Source of the DNA: Mogibacterium sp.
GTDB taxonomy: Bacteria > Bacillota > Clostridia > Peptostreptococcales > Anaerovoracaceae
Assembly (NCBI GenBank): GCA_017404265.1
Contig: JAFRCS010000006.1
Span: forward strand, 210,295 to 274,294
Length of the DNA: 64,000 bases
Reading direction: 5' to 3'
Below the pieces are notes generated by a model. That model was given only the letters and a program-made list of their open reading frames with translations, was not told the origin of the DNA and did not search any database. This document shows positions 1 through 8,646 of the stretch, one piece after another (position 1 is the first letter of the stretch; every line of letters starts with the position of its first letter). The translations under genes and the position numbers were made by a program.

Positions 1-786
1 TCGTTCCAGATATTTGCCTGGCATTCCCCTACAGAACAGTCCATGATCCTATGCAGCCTGATCGCGTTTTTATGCTTCGTAAAGATGTATGAAGAGAGCG
101 ATAACGGCGTAAGTTTAAAGAACTGGATATTTGCCATGCTCTCGGGGCTGCTGTCGGCGTTCGCGAAACCGGCATTCATCATCGACCTTATCGTCGCGAT
201 GATATGCCTGTTCCTGATAGATCTGTTCACGGTGAAGGGAAAGAGCTTCATCAAAAGGTTCAAGGAACTCTTTATCATGGGGTGCTCACTCATACCTTCG
301 GGCGTATATATGCTCGTCATAATGAAGTACAGCTTCAACGGAGAGGGTGATCTTCATGAAGGAGAAGTCAAGGTCGATCTTACCCATGTGCTTGAATATA
401 AAAACCTGCTCGCTGCAATAGTATGCGGACTCGCGTTTGCCATCGTTGTCTGGGCGGTGAATATAAAGCTGCTCCGGGAGAAGAGATACAGGACGGTATT
501 CGCGGTGTTCCTTGCGGGCATCCTTCAATGGGCTCTGTTCGTTGAGGACGGAGACAGGGCAACGCACGGCAATTTCACATGGGGAAGGCAGATCGGATGC
601 TATCTTCTGGTTATCACAGCCGTTGCGATAGCTTTCAATAATCTGAAAGACGAAAACTTCATGGCGGGCAATAAAAAAGCCAGAACAGCTTACTTTGCCA
701 TTCTGGCCGTGCTGCTGCTGTTGCATATAGGTTCACAGCTGCATTACTTCTATCTCATATGTACGGGACACGGCTATATGCTGTAA
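1..786 (+). CDS. Polytopic membrane protein, 5' end outside the window
   Basis: The reading frame is open from base 1, so this is the C-terminal part of a longer gene; the first in-window ATG (43) is probably internal. About 260 residues are visible. They are very hydrophobic, with roughly six membrane segments separated by short Lys/Arg-rich loops and a polar loop near residue 110. A WHSPTE stretch near the window edge and the overall layout recall GT-C type membrane glycosyltransferases or polymerase-like proteins, but no catalytic motif is visible. The gene is followed tail-to-tail by the next gene, and the two 3' ends overlap by 13 bp. It sits beside an envelope-glycosylation operon, which fits a surface polysaccharide role by context only. 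Function not recognised. Confidence 0.6.
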   Translation, partial: SFQIFAWHSPTEQSMILCSLIAFLCFVKMYEESDNGVSLKNWIFAMLSGLLSAFAKPAFIIDLIVAMICLFLIDLFTVKGKSFIKRFKELFIMGCSLIPSGVYMLVIMKYSFNGEGDLHEGEVKVDLTHVLEYKNLLAAIVCGLAFAIVVWAVNIKLLREKRYRTVFAVFLAGILQWALFVEDGDRATHGNFTWGRQIGCYLLVITAVAIAFNNLKDENFMAGNKKARTAYFAILAVLLLLHIGSQLHYFYLICTGHGYML

Positions 787-1745
787 TTCAGGACCGCGTC
801 AGCGATGATGCGCATCTCCTTTTCACCGTAGCGCTGGTCTACAGGGAGAGGGAGTATGTTAGCCGACCACTCGTATTCAAGGCTGCCTTCGGGCAGCTTT
901 TTTAACAGGTAAGACCAGTTGGTCGGAACAAAGATATTCTGCGCTGCGAGATGCTTTCTGAGTTCGACTCCGTCCGGATGGTGGAAAGGATACGCGAACG
1001 GCGCCGAAGGCATGTGTCTGTTGAACGGGTTGTCATCCGGCAGCAGGTTCTGTAGGATCCTGTAGTTTTCACACCTCTTCTGCCGCACATAGTCATAATC
1101 TATGCCGCGGAGAAGGTTTTCTGTAAGCAGAGACATGCGCTTGGGCGTTTCGCTGCCGAAAGAATCCGAGACGGCAAGCATCTCTCCGTAATGGCCCCTG
1201 GCGTTTTCTTCGAGACGGCCGGTCAGATGGCTGATCCTTCCGCCGGATACATCCGTCTCCATGCTGTCATAGTCGACCGGGATGCTGCTCGCAACATAAG
1301 CTCCGTCACTCAGTCCGAAGTACTTGCGCGCAGTATATATCGTATGGATGCCTTCAAGGCTGACAGGAGCGTCATAGAACGCCTGCGCGTTGTCCACTAT
1401 CATAAGAGGGTATCTGTCGTGATACTTCAGGATATCTTCTTCCGTCAGCTGGCCATAGAAACTCACAAGGTAGAAGATGTCGTCCCTGCCAGGTTCACCG
1501 GCCGGGCCCCAGACAGGCTCAAGGGATCCATCGAGGGCGTATCTGACAACTTCAAAGCCGGCGGCCTCGGCGCTGTCCGGAACGGAATTGCATATGTATT
1601 CAGGTATGAAGACCCTTCTGTGCTCGATGTTTCTGAGAAGCCATACTAAAGCGGTCCTTCCGAGGTTGAATTTATGAAGGGATCCGTAAAGTTCGTTCCC
1701 TCTGAAATTCTCGAGCTCCATGTATCCGCCTATCTCTTTTGGCAT
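774..1745 (-). CDS. DegT/DnrJ-like PLP-fold protein
   Basis: 323 residues. It has the layout of the DegT/DnrJ/EryC1/StrS aminotransferase fold: a GRTAL segment early, a VDNAQAF segment at about residue 115 where the PLP-binding Asp is expected, and TARKYFGLSDGAYV at about residue 140, where the Lys is a candidate Schiff-base residue. Similarity elsewhere is low and the protein is shorter than the usual 370-400 residues, so it may be a divergent sugar aminotransferase or a non-catalytic relative. The start is preceded by AAGGAGG at good spacing. Upstream on the - strand are an extended -10 (TGGTATAAT, 1807-1815) and a G/C-rich hairpin in the leader (about 1774-1792). It is divergent from the glycosyltransferase operon. 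Confidence 0.5.
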   Translation of the reverse strand: MPKEIGGYMELENFRGNELYGSLHKFNLGRTALVWLLRNIEHRRVFIPEYICNSVPDSAEAAGFEVVRYALDGSLEPVWGPAGEPGRDDIFYLVSFYGQLTEEDILKYHDRYPLMIVDNAQAFYDAPVSLEGIHTIYTARKYFGLSDGAYVASSIPVDYDSMETDVSGGRISHLTGRLEENARGHYGEMLAVSDSFGSETPKRMSLLTENLLRGIDYDYVRQKRCENYRILQNLLPDDNPFNRHMPSAPFAYPFHHPDGVELRKHLAAQNIFVPTNWSYLLKKLPEGSLEYEWSANILPLPVDQRYGEKEMRIIADAVLNYSI

Positions 1746-1806
1746 TTTGCCGCCTCCTTTTTAAACGACAGCCCCCGCGCAGGCAGGGGGATCATATATT
1801 GAAATG

Positions 1807-1815
1807 ATTATACCA
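1807..1815 (-). promoter_or_regulatory. Extended -10 promoter for the DegT-like gene
   Basis: On the - strand the sequence TGGTATAAT fits an extended -10 (TGn-TATAAT). No good -35 is visible. The transcript would include a G5/C5 hairpin before the ribosome binding site. Confidence 0.45.
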
Positions 1816-1855
1816 AAACGAGCCTGTCATAGAAACACGCAAGAGCACTGATATC

Positions 1856-1884
1856 TTGCGGACAAACTGCGCGTAAGGTATAAT
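1856..1884 (+). promoter_or_regulatory. Promoter of the glycosyltransferase operon
   Basis: TTGCGG at 1856-1861 and TATAAT at 1879-1884 are separated by 17 bp. This places transcription start about 40 bp before the glycosyltransferase ATG. Confidence 0.7.
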
Positions 1885-1930
1885 TTCTGCAGTATGTAAA
1901 GATCCAGACAGAAGGAGAACAAGACCGGTT

Positions 1931-2881
1931 ATGCTGATATCCATAGTCATTCCATGCTATTACTCCGAAAAGACCATCCGCAAGGTTGTGGAAATGGTGA
2001 TGGATGAATTCAATAAGAATCCGGGATATGAGTGTGAGTTCGTTCTGGCCAATGACGGGTCAACTGACGGCACTTTCGATGAGATCCGCAAGCTCAGCAG
2101 GGAACACTCAAATGTAAAGGGAGTAAACCTGATGAGGAATTTCGGCCAGCACAACGCCCTGATGGCGGCTCTCCGGTATACGGAGGGCGACTACGTGCTT
2201 GGCATGGATGATGATATGCAGACGCACCCTTCGCAGATATTCAAACTGATCAACAGGATACAGGAGGGCGATTTCGATCTGGTCTACGGCATCTATCCGG
2301 AGGTCAAGAACGGACCGATAAAGAACCTTACAAGCAAGATCAACAGAAAGACGTCACGAGTGATGCTGGGACGCCCAAAGGATATCACATCCAGCAACTT
2401 CTGGATCATCACCAGTGCCATCAGGGATGAAGTCATCAAGTTCGATACCTTCAATCCGTATGTGGATGCCATATTCTACAGGGCTACCAGCAATATTGGC
2501 ATGGTCCCGGTAGAGCACTTCAAGAGAGAGTACGGCCAGTCCGGATACACCTTCAGAAAACTGCTGAAGCTCTGGATGGCATACTGGAACTTCTCGGTGG
2601 TGCCGCTGAGGATGTCTTTCTTTGTGGGCATGTTTTCCTTCCTTGCGGGCATACTTTTCACGGTCTATATCATCATCAACAAGATCATTTCGCCAGACCT
2701 TCCGGTAGGATGGTCATCGACCATATGCATCCTTGCATTGCTCTTCGGTGTTGTGCTGATGATGCTCGGCGTGATAGGTGAATATCTGGGTAAGATAATC
2801 CTTATACTTAACAAGACTCCTCAATTTGTCGTAAGGGAAACTGTCGGGATCGATAAAGACAGAATACAGGAGGAAGCGTGA
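1931..2881 (+). CDS. GT2 polyprenyl-phosphate glycosyltransferase (GtrB/CsbB/DPM1-like)
   Basis: 316 residues. The N-terminal GT-A domain has the IVIPCYY start, LANDGSTDGT and a metal-binding MDDDMQ (residue about 93), then RNFGQHNAL. Two C-terminal membrane segments follow (about 225-250 and 265-290), as in GtrB, CsbB and ArnC relatives that move a sugar from a nucleotide donor to undecaprenyl phosphate on the cytoplasmic face. The start has GAAGGAGAAC upstream. It is the first gene of a run whose stop codons overlap or nearly touch the next start. The next genes encode an ATP-grasp enzyme, two small flippase-like proteins and a YfhO protein, so the lipid-linked sugar is probably flipped and transferred to a surface polymer. 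Confidence 0.85.
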   Translation: MLISIVIPCYYSEKTIRKVVEMVMDEFNKNPGYECEFVLANDGSTDGTFDEIRKLSREHSNVKGVNLMRNFGQHNALMAALRYTEGDYVLGMDDDMQTHPSQIFKLINRIQEGDFDLVYGIYPEVKNGPIKNLTSKINRKTSRVMLGRPKDITSSNFWIITSAIRDEVIKFDTFNPYVDAIFYRATSNIGMVPVEHFKREYGQSGYTFRKLLKLWMAYWNFSVVPLRMSFFVGMFSFLAGILFTVYIIINKIISPDLPVGWSSTICILALLFGVVLMMLGVIGEYLGKIILILNKTPQFVVRETVGIDKDRIQEEA

Positions 2882-4092
2882 TGCAGAAGATCATGATTCT
2901 TGGAGCAAGCATTTATCAGGTCCCATTGATCCGCACAGCCAGGAGAAAGGGCCTGTCTACTATCGTCGCAAGCATCCCGGGCGATTACCCGGGCTTTTCT
3001 GATGCGGACAAAGTCTATTTTATAAATACCACCGACAAGGAGGGCATACTCCAGGTCGCGCAGGCTGAGGGCATCAGCGGGATATGCACTTCCGGCACCG
3101 ACGTCGCTGTAGCCACCATAGGCTATGTAAATGAGAAGATGGGTCTCGCGGGCGTTTCAGAAGACGCGGCGGTCAAGGCCTGCGATAAATACAGAATGAA
3201 GGAGGCCTTCAGAGAGGGAGGCGTCTCCGCTTCACGCTTCATCAAGGCCGAGACTCCTGAAGAGGCTTACAAAGCTGCAGATGAGATCGGATATCCGGTC
3301 GTGGTGAAATGTGTCGACAGCTCGGGTAGCCGCGGCATAAACGTAGTAGAAGAAAGAAGCGGTCTCAGAGAGGCATATAACGAAGCGATCAAGTATTCAA
3401 GAAAGAAGTACGTCCTGATCGAAGAAAAGCTGGGCGGTGTCGAGATAGGCGTTGACGGCATGGTGCAGGACGGAGAGATCAAACTGATCGCGCCGCATCA
3501 GAAATATACATATAAGCATAACGGGGCGACTATCCCTGCGGGACATTCATATCCGTACAGATGCAGCGATGAGGTGCGCGCTGAGATCGAGAAGCAGGCC
3601 GGCAAGGCTGTCAAAGCCCTCGGGCTCGACAACTGCGCTTTCAACTCTGACGTGTTCGTGGACGGGAATGACGTGTATATCATCGAGATGGGCGGAAGAG
3701 CAGGGGCTACGTGTATACCGGAGCTCACATCCATCTACTATGGCTTTGATTTTTATGAGAAGATGATAGACAACGCGCTCGGCAAGGAAGTGGATCTTAC
3801 GGGTAGCGACCACAGGACTCCGTGCATGGCCAAGCTGCTGATGAGCCCTGTTGACGGAACGATAAGCGGCATAGACAACGCAAGACTTGATGAGCTCAGG
3901 GCACAGGGCAATGTGATCGGCCTCGACTACGGAGTCGGACACGCGGTAGAAAAGATGTATAACGGCACCACAAGGATAGGCCATTTGATAGTGAAAAATG
4001 ATGATGAGGCTGCAGTAAACAGTATAATGGATGAGATCTACGGAGCCATTTATGTAGACGGCAGATCCATGAGGGAATTATGGGCAAAGTAA
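2881..4092 (+). CDS. ATP-grasp ligase in the glycosylation operon
   Basis: 403 residues from the ATG; a GTG three bases earlier is too close to AGGAGG (2869-2874). The pre-ATP-grasp part starts KIMILGAS and carries TSGTDVAVATIG. The ATP-grasp core has YPVVVKCVDSSGSRGINVV (about 137-155), VLIEEKLGG and the metal site VYIIEMGGRAGATCIPEL. It belongs to the carbamoyl-phosphate-synthase-like ATP-grasp group that makes an amide or peptide bond through an acyl phosphate. The substrate is unknown; by position it could modify a sugar or precursor of the pathway. Its end overlaps the next gene by 13 bp, indicating translational coupling. Confidence 0.75.
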   Translation: MQKIMILGASIYQVPLIRTARRKGLSTIVASIPGDYPGFSDADKVYFINTTDKEGILQVAQAEGISGICTSGTDVAVATIGYVNEKMGLAGVSEDAAVKACDKYRMKEAFREGGVSASRFIKAETPEEAYKAADEIGYPVVVKCVDSSGSRGINVVEERSGLREAYNEAIKYSRKKYVLIEEKLGGVEIGVDGMVQDGEIKLIAPHQKYTYKHNGATIPAGHSYPYRCSDEVRAEIEKQAGKAVKALGLDNCAFNSDVFVDGNDVYIIEMGGRAGATCIPELTSIYYGFDFYEKMIDNALGKEVDLTGSDHRTPCMAKLLMSPVDGTISGIDNARLDELRAQGNVIGLDYGVGHAVEKMYNGTTRIGHLIVKNDDEAAVNSIMDEIYGAIYVDGRSMRELWAK

Positions 4093-4451
4093 AAAACTAT
4101 CTGCTTCTGCATATGTGTGTCATGATATTCTCCTTCACGAGCGTTTTCGCAAAGTTTGCGGCAAACGCCTATAACGAAGGAGGATTTCTGAATTACAAGT
4201 TCTTTCTGTTTGTGTTCCTTATGCTGCTGATCTGCGTCCTTTACGCGTTCTTCTGGCAGAAGGTCATAAAGAACGTCGATCTTCATGTCGGTTATGCCAA
4301 CCGCAGCGTTTATCTGATATGGGGACAGATCTGGGCGATCACCATATTCGGCGAACATCTCTCCTTTAAAAACGTAATAGGACTTCTGGTCGTGCTGGCC
4401 GGAGTTCTCATCGTTACGCTGAATACCAATTATGAGGAGGATGATGCATGA
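4080..4451 (+). CDS. EmrE-like small membrane transporter, first of a pair
   Basis: 123 residues with four membrane segments. The C-terminal part (AITIFGEHLSFKNVIGLLVVLAGVLIV) is typical of the small multidrug resistance/EamA half-size family. This family includes ArnE/ArnF, which flips undecaprenyl-phosphate-aminoarabinose. The gene begins inside the ATP-grasp gene, with GAGGG ahead of the ATG, and its stop overlaps the start of the second small transporter, so the two are probably made together and work as a heterodimer. Confidence 0.7.
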   Translation: MGKVKNYLLLHMCVMIFSFTSVFAKFAANAYNEGGFLNYKFFLFVFLMLLICVLYAFFWQKVIKNVDLHVGYANRSVYLIWGQIWAITIFGEHLSFKNVIGLLVVLAGVLIVTLNTNYEEDDA

Positions 4452-4783
4452 ATATCTATCTTCTGGTGCTCTTCGTCGCGACTTTTTTCTCAGCCGGATC
4501 CCAGGTGCTGCTCAAGCAGAGCGCGCGTATGGAACATAAGAGCTGGATATATGAATATCTCAACTGGCGCGTCATCACGGCGTACGCCATATCTTTCGGC
4601 GTGCTGTTTTCAACGACCTACGCATACACAAAGGTTGACATGAGATACGGCCCCGTCATAGATACTTTCACTTATGTGTTTGTCATGCTCCTTTCATACC
4701 TGCTTCTCAAAGAGAAGTTCACAAAGGGACAGCTGATCGGCAACCTGATAATAATCGCGGGCGTGCTGATATACACCATTTAG
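4448..4783 (+). CDS. EmrE-like small membrane transporter, second of a pair
   Basis: 111 residues with four membrane segments, ending in KFTKGQLIGNLIIIAGVLIYTI, the SMR/EamA-type last helix. It overlaps the preceding paralogue by ATGA coupling. The pairing of two non-identical small subunits is the ArnE/ArnF arrangement. With a GT2 enzyme upstream and a YfhO protein downstream, a role as flippase for a polyprenyl-phosphate sugar is a reasonable inference. Drug export is the less likely alternative. Confidence 0.7.
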   Translation: MNIYLLVLFVATFFSAGSQVLLKQSARMEHKSWIYEYLNWRVITAYAISFGVLFSTTYAYTKVDMRYGPVIDTFTYVFVMLLSYLLLKEKFTKGQLIGNLIIIAGVLIYTI

Positions 4784-4795
4784 TTAAACGGACGG

Positions 4796-7537
4796 TTGGG
4801 ATTGAGAATAACAAAACAAGGCGAACTGAAGCACAGGGGCATATGGTCCAACATATTCCTGCAGTACACACTTCTCTATGGAGTGTATGTTGCGGGGATT
4901 TTTGCTGTACTCATCCTTTCGCACCGCGATATCATGCAATACCACGACTCGTTCACACAGGGAGTGTACCGCCTCGTTGAGCTCAGGAACCAGCTGCGCA
5001 GCATACTGTCAGGAGACGGATTCTCGTTCTGGTCGTGGTATGAAGGCACGGGACTTGATGAACCGCTCGAGAACTTTGTTGACCCGTTCTCACTCATTGG
5101 CTCGCTCTTTCCTGACAGATATCTGGAGCTCGGGTTCTCCTGCGCATCTCTTCTGAGGATGTACTTTGGCGGGATCGCCTTCCTCGTCCTCGGCAAGGAG
5201 AACGGGCTGAAAAAAGAGCAGGATCTCATAGGAGCGTTGCTCTACGTGTTCTCAGCCTGCTTCATGGGACTTGCGCTCCGCCAGGGTGAGCAGCTCGTGA
5301 ACATATACCTGTTCCCGCTGCTCGTGGCATCGGTTGACAAGATCTATAAGGGCAAAAGCCCGGCGCTTTTCATCCTTACTGTCGCGTACTACATGATCGC
5401 TGACATCTACTTCTCATACATGTCGGCGATAGCTATAGTCCTCTACATCGCGATCAGGTTCTATGCATATAATGATGAGTCCGACATAAAGAATTACGCC
5501 CGTACCATGATGGGCTTTATTGGATATGGGATCACAGGCATAATGATCTCGATCTTCACATCAGCTTTCTCTGCGTTCAGCATCATGAGGGCATCGACTG
5601 AGAGTTCAGCGGAATCGTATGGCCTGCTATTCGACCCGGACTGGTACATAGCGTTCGGAAAGATGCTGCTTGGCACAGGCGCGACTTACGACTACATGGA
5701 TATCGGGCTTCCTATACTCATAATCATGCTCCTGCCTCTGGCGGTAAGGAACTGTACACGGAGATCCACCAACACCATCATGACGGTCATACTGTTCGTG
5801 ATGATGATGATCCCATTCTTCGGAAGCATGTTCAACGGCTTCGGATATGTATCGTTCAGATGGTCTTATACTTTTGTGCTCTTTGCCACATGGGCGGCAG
5901 CAGAGCAGATAGACGCAGAAAAACTGAAGACACGGTCAGGTATCATACTTCCGGCGGCAGGCCTGGTCCTGATAAGCGCGTGGACATTCGCGCTTTATCA
6001 GACGGGAGAAATATCGATCAATAAAACAGGCAGGGTTTTCGTTCCTGTGCAGCTTGCCGCGGGACTGATCATAATAGCGATCATTGTGATCATCAGAAAG
6101 AAGGGAGAGATCGGAAGGCTTGCCGTGACCGGCATACTCGCGGTCACCCTGCTTTCCTTGTCGGCCGGATGGTCGGTCGGATTCATAAACAATTTAAGCA
6201 GCTTCACAAGGAACGCCGCAGTATACAAGCACCTTCAGGATTCGACCCTCCGTGCGGGCAATCAGATAGAGGACGAAGGTTTCTACAGGATCGATTCGGT
6301 GGACGGCATATTCAGGCACGCGAACCTGAAATATCCTTCGAATGAAAACATCTGGTGGAAGACAAACAACCTCTTCATCTATAACAGCAGGATCCCTGAG
6401 ACTCTTACGGAGTTCAACGTGGAGATGGGTAACAGCTACGGCTACGCGAGGCGTGTATATATGCTGTCTAACAGCAACCGCGCGAGCATGGATTTCCTTT
6501 ACGGCGTAAGGTATTTCCTCGGAAGCGATGCCAAAAAGGATGGCGATGAAGACTCCGACAATTACGCGGGTTATGGCTTTGAAAAGATCGGAGAGATCGA
6601 CGGAGTGAACGTCTATAAGAATAAATATGACGCAGGACTCGGATTCGTGCTTGACAAGGCGATGCTTGAGAGCGACTTCAGACAGCTGGACAGGCTCCAT
6701 AAGGAGCAGGCGCTTCTTCAGGCAGCGGTGATCCCCGATGAGCAGGCGGACAAATGCGGCGGGGTGACTCTGGTCGGTCCTGAGGATCTCGATTTCGATA
6801 TAAGCGAGCTGCCTTACGAGATAGTCTCAACTGACGGCATCACCTTTGAGGAAGGCAGGATCACAGCCGATAAGAAGGATGCGTCGTTCACCATATCACT
6901 CAAAGATATCCCGGAAGGGCAGCTGATGATCTCGTTCGATGACCTTCTGCGTGATTCGCCTGACGGTGAAGAAAGCGAGCCATATGAGATCAATGCATGG
7001 GACGGCAGAGTCACAAAGACCGTGCTCAACCAGCACAGCCGGCAGGGGGTCTCCGGCCTTAAGAACCACGACCTCAACATGGGCAATATATCGGGCAATG
7101 ACGAGATCACTATCAGCCTTTCAAGGAAAGGAACCTACACATTCGACAGGTTCTATGTGAGCTCGATGAGCAATGAGAACTATGATAAATACGCGTCGGA
7201 GTGCATGGAGAACGCGCTTGACGTGAAAGAATATGATGATAAGCACGTCGAGGCATCGATCGATACGGATGAAGAGGGAATACTCTTCCTGTCCATACCG
7301 GCTCATGACAACTGGGACGTATATGTTGACGGAGAAGAGGCTGCGGAGATAAGAGATCTGGATATAACGTTCATGGGAGTCCGCGTCCCTGCGGGCAGAC
7401 ATGAGATCGCACTCAGATACAATAACCGCTTCGTCAGATACGGGAGTATCGTGTCGCTTGCGGGCGTGCTGATCCTGGCGCTGATTCTGATAAGGAGAAA
7501 GAAATCAAACAGAGGATATACAGATACGACAACATAA
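4796..7537 (+). CDS. YfhO-family GT-C membrane glycosyltransferase
   Basis: 913 residues. The TTG start is inferred from spacing after the upstream stop; the ribosome binding site is weak. The N-terminal half has about a dozen membrane segments. The first extracellular loop contains HDSFTQGVYRL, the acidic loop position expected of GT-C enzymes. The second half is a large extracellular domain followed by a last membrane segment (VRYGSIVSLAGVLILALILI) and a basic tail. In Bacillus and Listeria, YfhO/GtlB partners of CsbB-type enzymes put sugars on lipoteichoic acid outside the membrane. The upstream GT2 and flippase-like genes fit the same division of labour. The glycosylated polymer is unknown. 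Confidence 0.85.
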   Translation: MGLRITKQGELKHRGIWSNIFLQYTLLYGVYVAGIFAVLILSHRDIMQYHDSFTQGVYRLVELRNQLRSILSGDGFSFWSWYEGTGLDEPLENFVDPFSLIGSLFPDRYLELGFSCASLLRMYFGGIAFLVLGKENGLKKEQDLIGALLYVFSACFMGLALRQGEQLVNIYLFPLLVASVDKIYKGKSPALFILTVAYYMIADIYFSYMSAIAIVLYIAIRFYAYNDESDIKNYARTMMGFIGYGITGIMISIFTSAFSAFSIMRASTESSAESYGLLFDPDWYIAFGKMLLGTGATYDYMDIGLPILIIMLLPLAVRNCTRRSTNTIMTVILFVMMMIPFFGSMFNGFGYVSFRWSYTFVLFATWAAAEQIDAEKLKTRSGIILPAAGLVLISAWTFALYQTGEISINKTGRVFVPVQLAAGLIIIAIIVIIRKKGEIGRLAVTGILAVTLLSLSAGWSVGFINNLSSFTRNAAVYKHLQDSTLRAGNQIEDEGFYRIDSVDGIFRHANLKYPSNENIWWKTNNLFIYNSRIPETLTEFNVEMGNSYGYARRVYMLSNSNRASMDFLYGVRYFLGSDAKKDGDEDSDNYAGYGFEKIGEIDGVNVYKNKYDAGLGFVLDKAMLESDFRQLDRLHKEQALLQAAVIPDEQADKCGGVTLVGPEDLDFDISELPYEIVSTDGITFEEGRITADKKDASFTISLKDIPEGQLMISFDDLLRDSPDGEESEPYEINAWDGRVTKTVLNQHSRQGVSGLKNHDLNMGNISGNDEITISLSRKGTYTFDRFYVSSMSNENYDKYASECMENALDVKEYDDKHVEASIDTDEEGILFLSIPAHDNWDVYVDGEEAAEIRDLDITFMGVRVPAGRHEIALRYNNRFVRYGSIVSLAGVLILALILIRRKKSNRGYTDTTT

Positions 7538-8646
7538 AAGCCATACTCATCTTCCTGGTAGTGCTGGGTCACATGACGACAGATTACGTGTCGGACTCGT
7601 TTTTGATAAGATGGACGACACTGTGGATATATTCTTTCCACATGCCGGCGTTCATATTCATCTCGGGCCTTGTACACAAGCATTACATAAGTGAAGAAAT
7701 GGCGTCACTTGGCGCAAAGGGAGAGACTCGCATACGCTGGGACAAGGTCCTGGGTTTCTTCCTGTGCGGTTACGGTCTCAAACTGTTCCTGCAGTTCACA
7801 AGGACGCTCATGGGGCAGCATCCGCTTTGGCATACGATAGCAGAACCGGGCATTCCGTGGTACCTATTCGTGATGGCAGAGTACGAGATGCTTTTCTATG
7901 TGATGCGCAGACTGGATGAGAAAGTTAAGCCGTGGATGATGATAAGCGGAGCTTTCGCTCTCAGCGCGATCATCGGATATTTCCCATGCGTAAACGACAC
8001 GTTCTGTCTCTCGCGCATGATCAACTTCCTGCCGATATACATGATAAGCTACTATCTGGACATGAAGGAGTTCAACGCCTTGCTGAGCGGCAAAAAATGG
8101 CTCAAAGCCGCAGGCTGGTGCGGCATAGCCATATCCATGGCGGTATGCTTCTTCGGAAAATGGGGACTGTACAGCTGGCGCAAGTGGTTCACCGGCAGGC
8201 GCTCTTATGAGTTCCTGACGGACTTCTTCCCGCATGCCTACAGCAATGGCTGGTGGATAAGGATAGCGGTATGGGCGGTCGCTATCGCTATAACGCTTTC
8301 GATCATTGCGGTCATACCGGACAAAGACTTCGGCTATATAACGACGATAGGAGCCCGCACGCTCAACGTTTACTTCTGGCACAGACCGCTATGCTATCTG
8401 TTCCGCAACTGGGCAGTGCTGCCTAAGCTGTTTGTGCTGTTCGGAGGAAGATATGACGCGTCAGTAGCGGGACAGGTAAAAGGGCTCGCTTTCATTGGAA
8501 GCAACGCGTCAATGCTGGCGGCTTACGCGGTATACATATTGATAGGAGCCGCGATGACCGCGTTTTTCAGCCTTAAATTGTTTGAGCATCCGTGCTCAGA
8601 TCTCATGAAACTTGCCGGAAAGATCACATCGGGCAAAAGGAAATAA
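7504..8646 (+). CDS. Acyltransferase-3 family membrane protein
   Basis: About 380 residues with roughly ten membrane segments. The first helix carries RYDNIKAILIFLVVLGH, the conserved Arg and His region of acyltransferase-3 proteins that O-acylate sugars, and FHMPAFIFISG follows. The family start lies upstream of the first ordinary start codon (GTG 7561), yet no ATG, GTG or TTG exists in frame before it back to a stop at 7423. AAGGAG at 7492-7497 is six bases before an ATC at 7504, so I place the start there with low certainty. The gene overlaps the YfhO end. It probably acetylates or succinylates the glycan made by the operon. Confidence 0.75.
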   Translation: MKQRIYRYDNIKAILIFLVVLGHMTTDYVSDSFLIRWTTLWIYSFHMPAFIFISGLVHKHYISEEMASLGAKGETRIRWDKVLGFFLCGYGLKLFLQFTRTLMGQHPLWHTIAEPGIPWYLFVMAEYEMLFYVMRRLDEKVKPWMMISGAFALSAIIGYFPCVNDTFCLSRMINFLPIYMISYYLDMKEFNALLSGKKWLKAAGWCGIAISMAVCFFGKWGLYSWRKWFTGRRSYEFLTDFFPHAYSNGWWIRIAVWAVAIAITLSIIAVIPDKDFGYITTIGARTLNVYFWHRPLCYLFRNWAVLPKLFVLFGGRYDASVAGQVKGLAFIGSNASMLAAYAVYILIGAAMTAFFSLKLFEHPCSDLMKLAGKITSGKRK

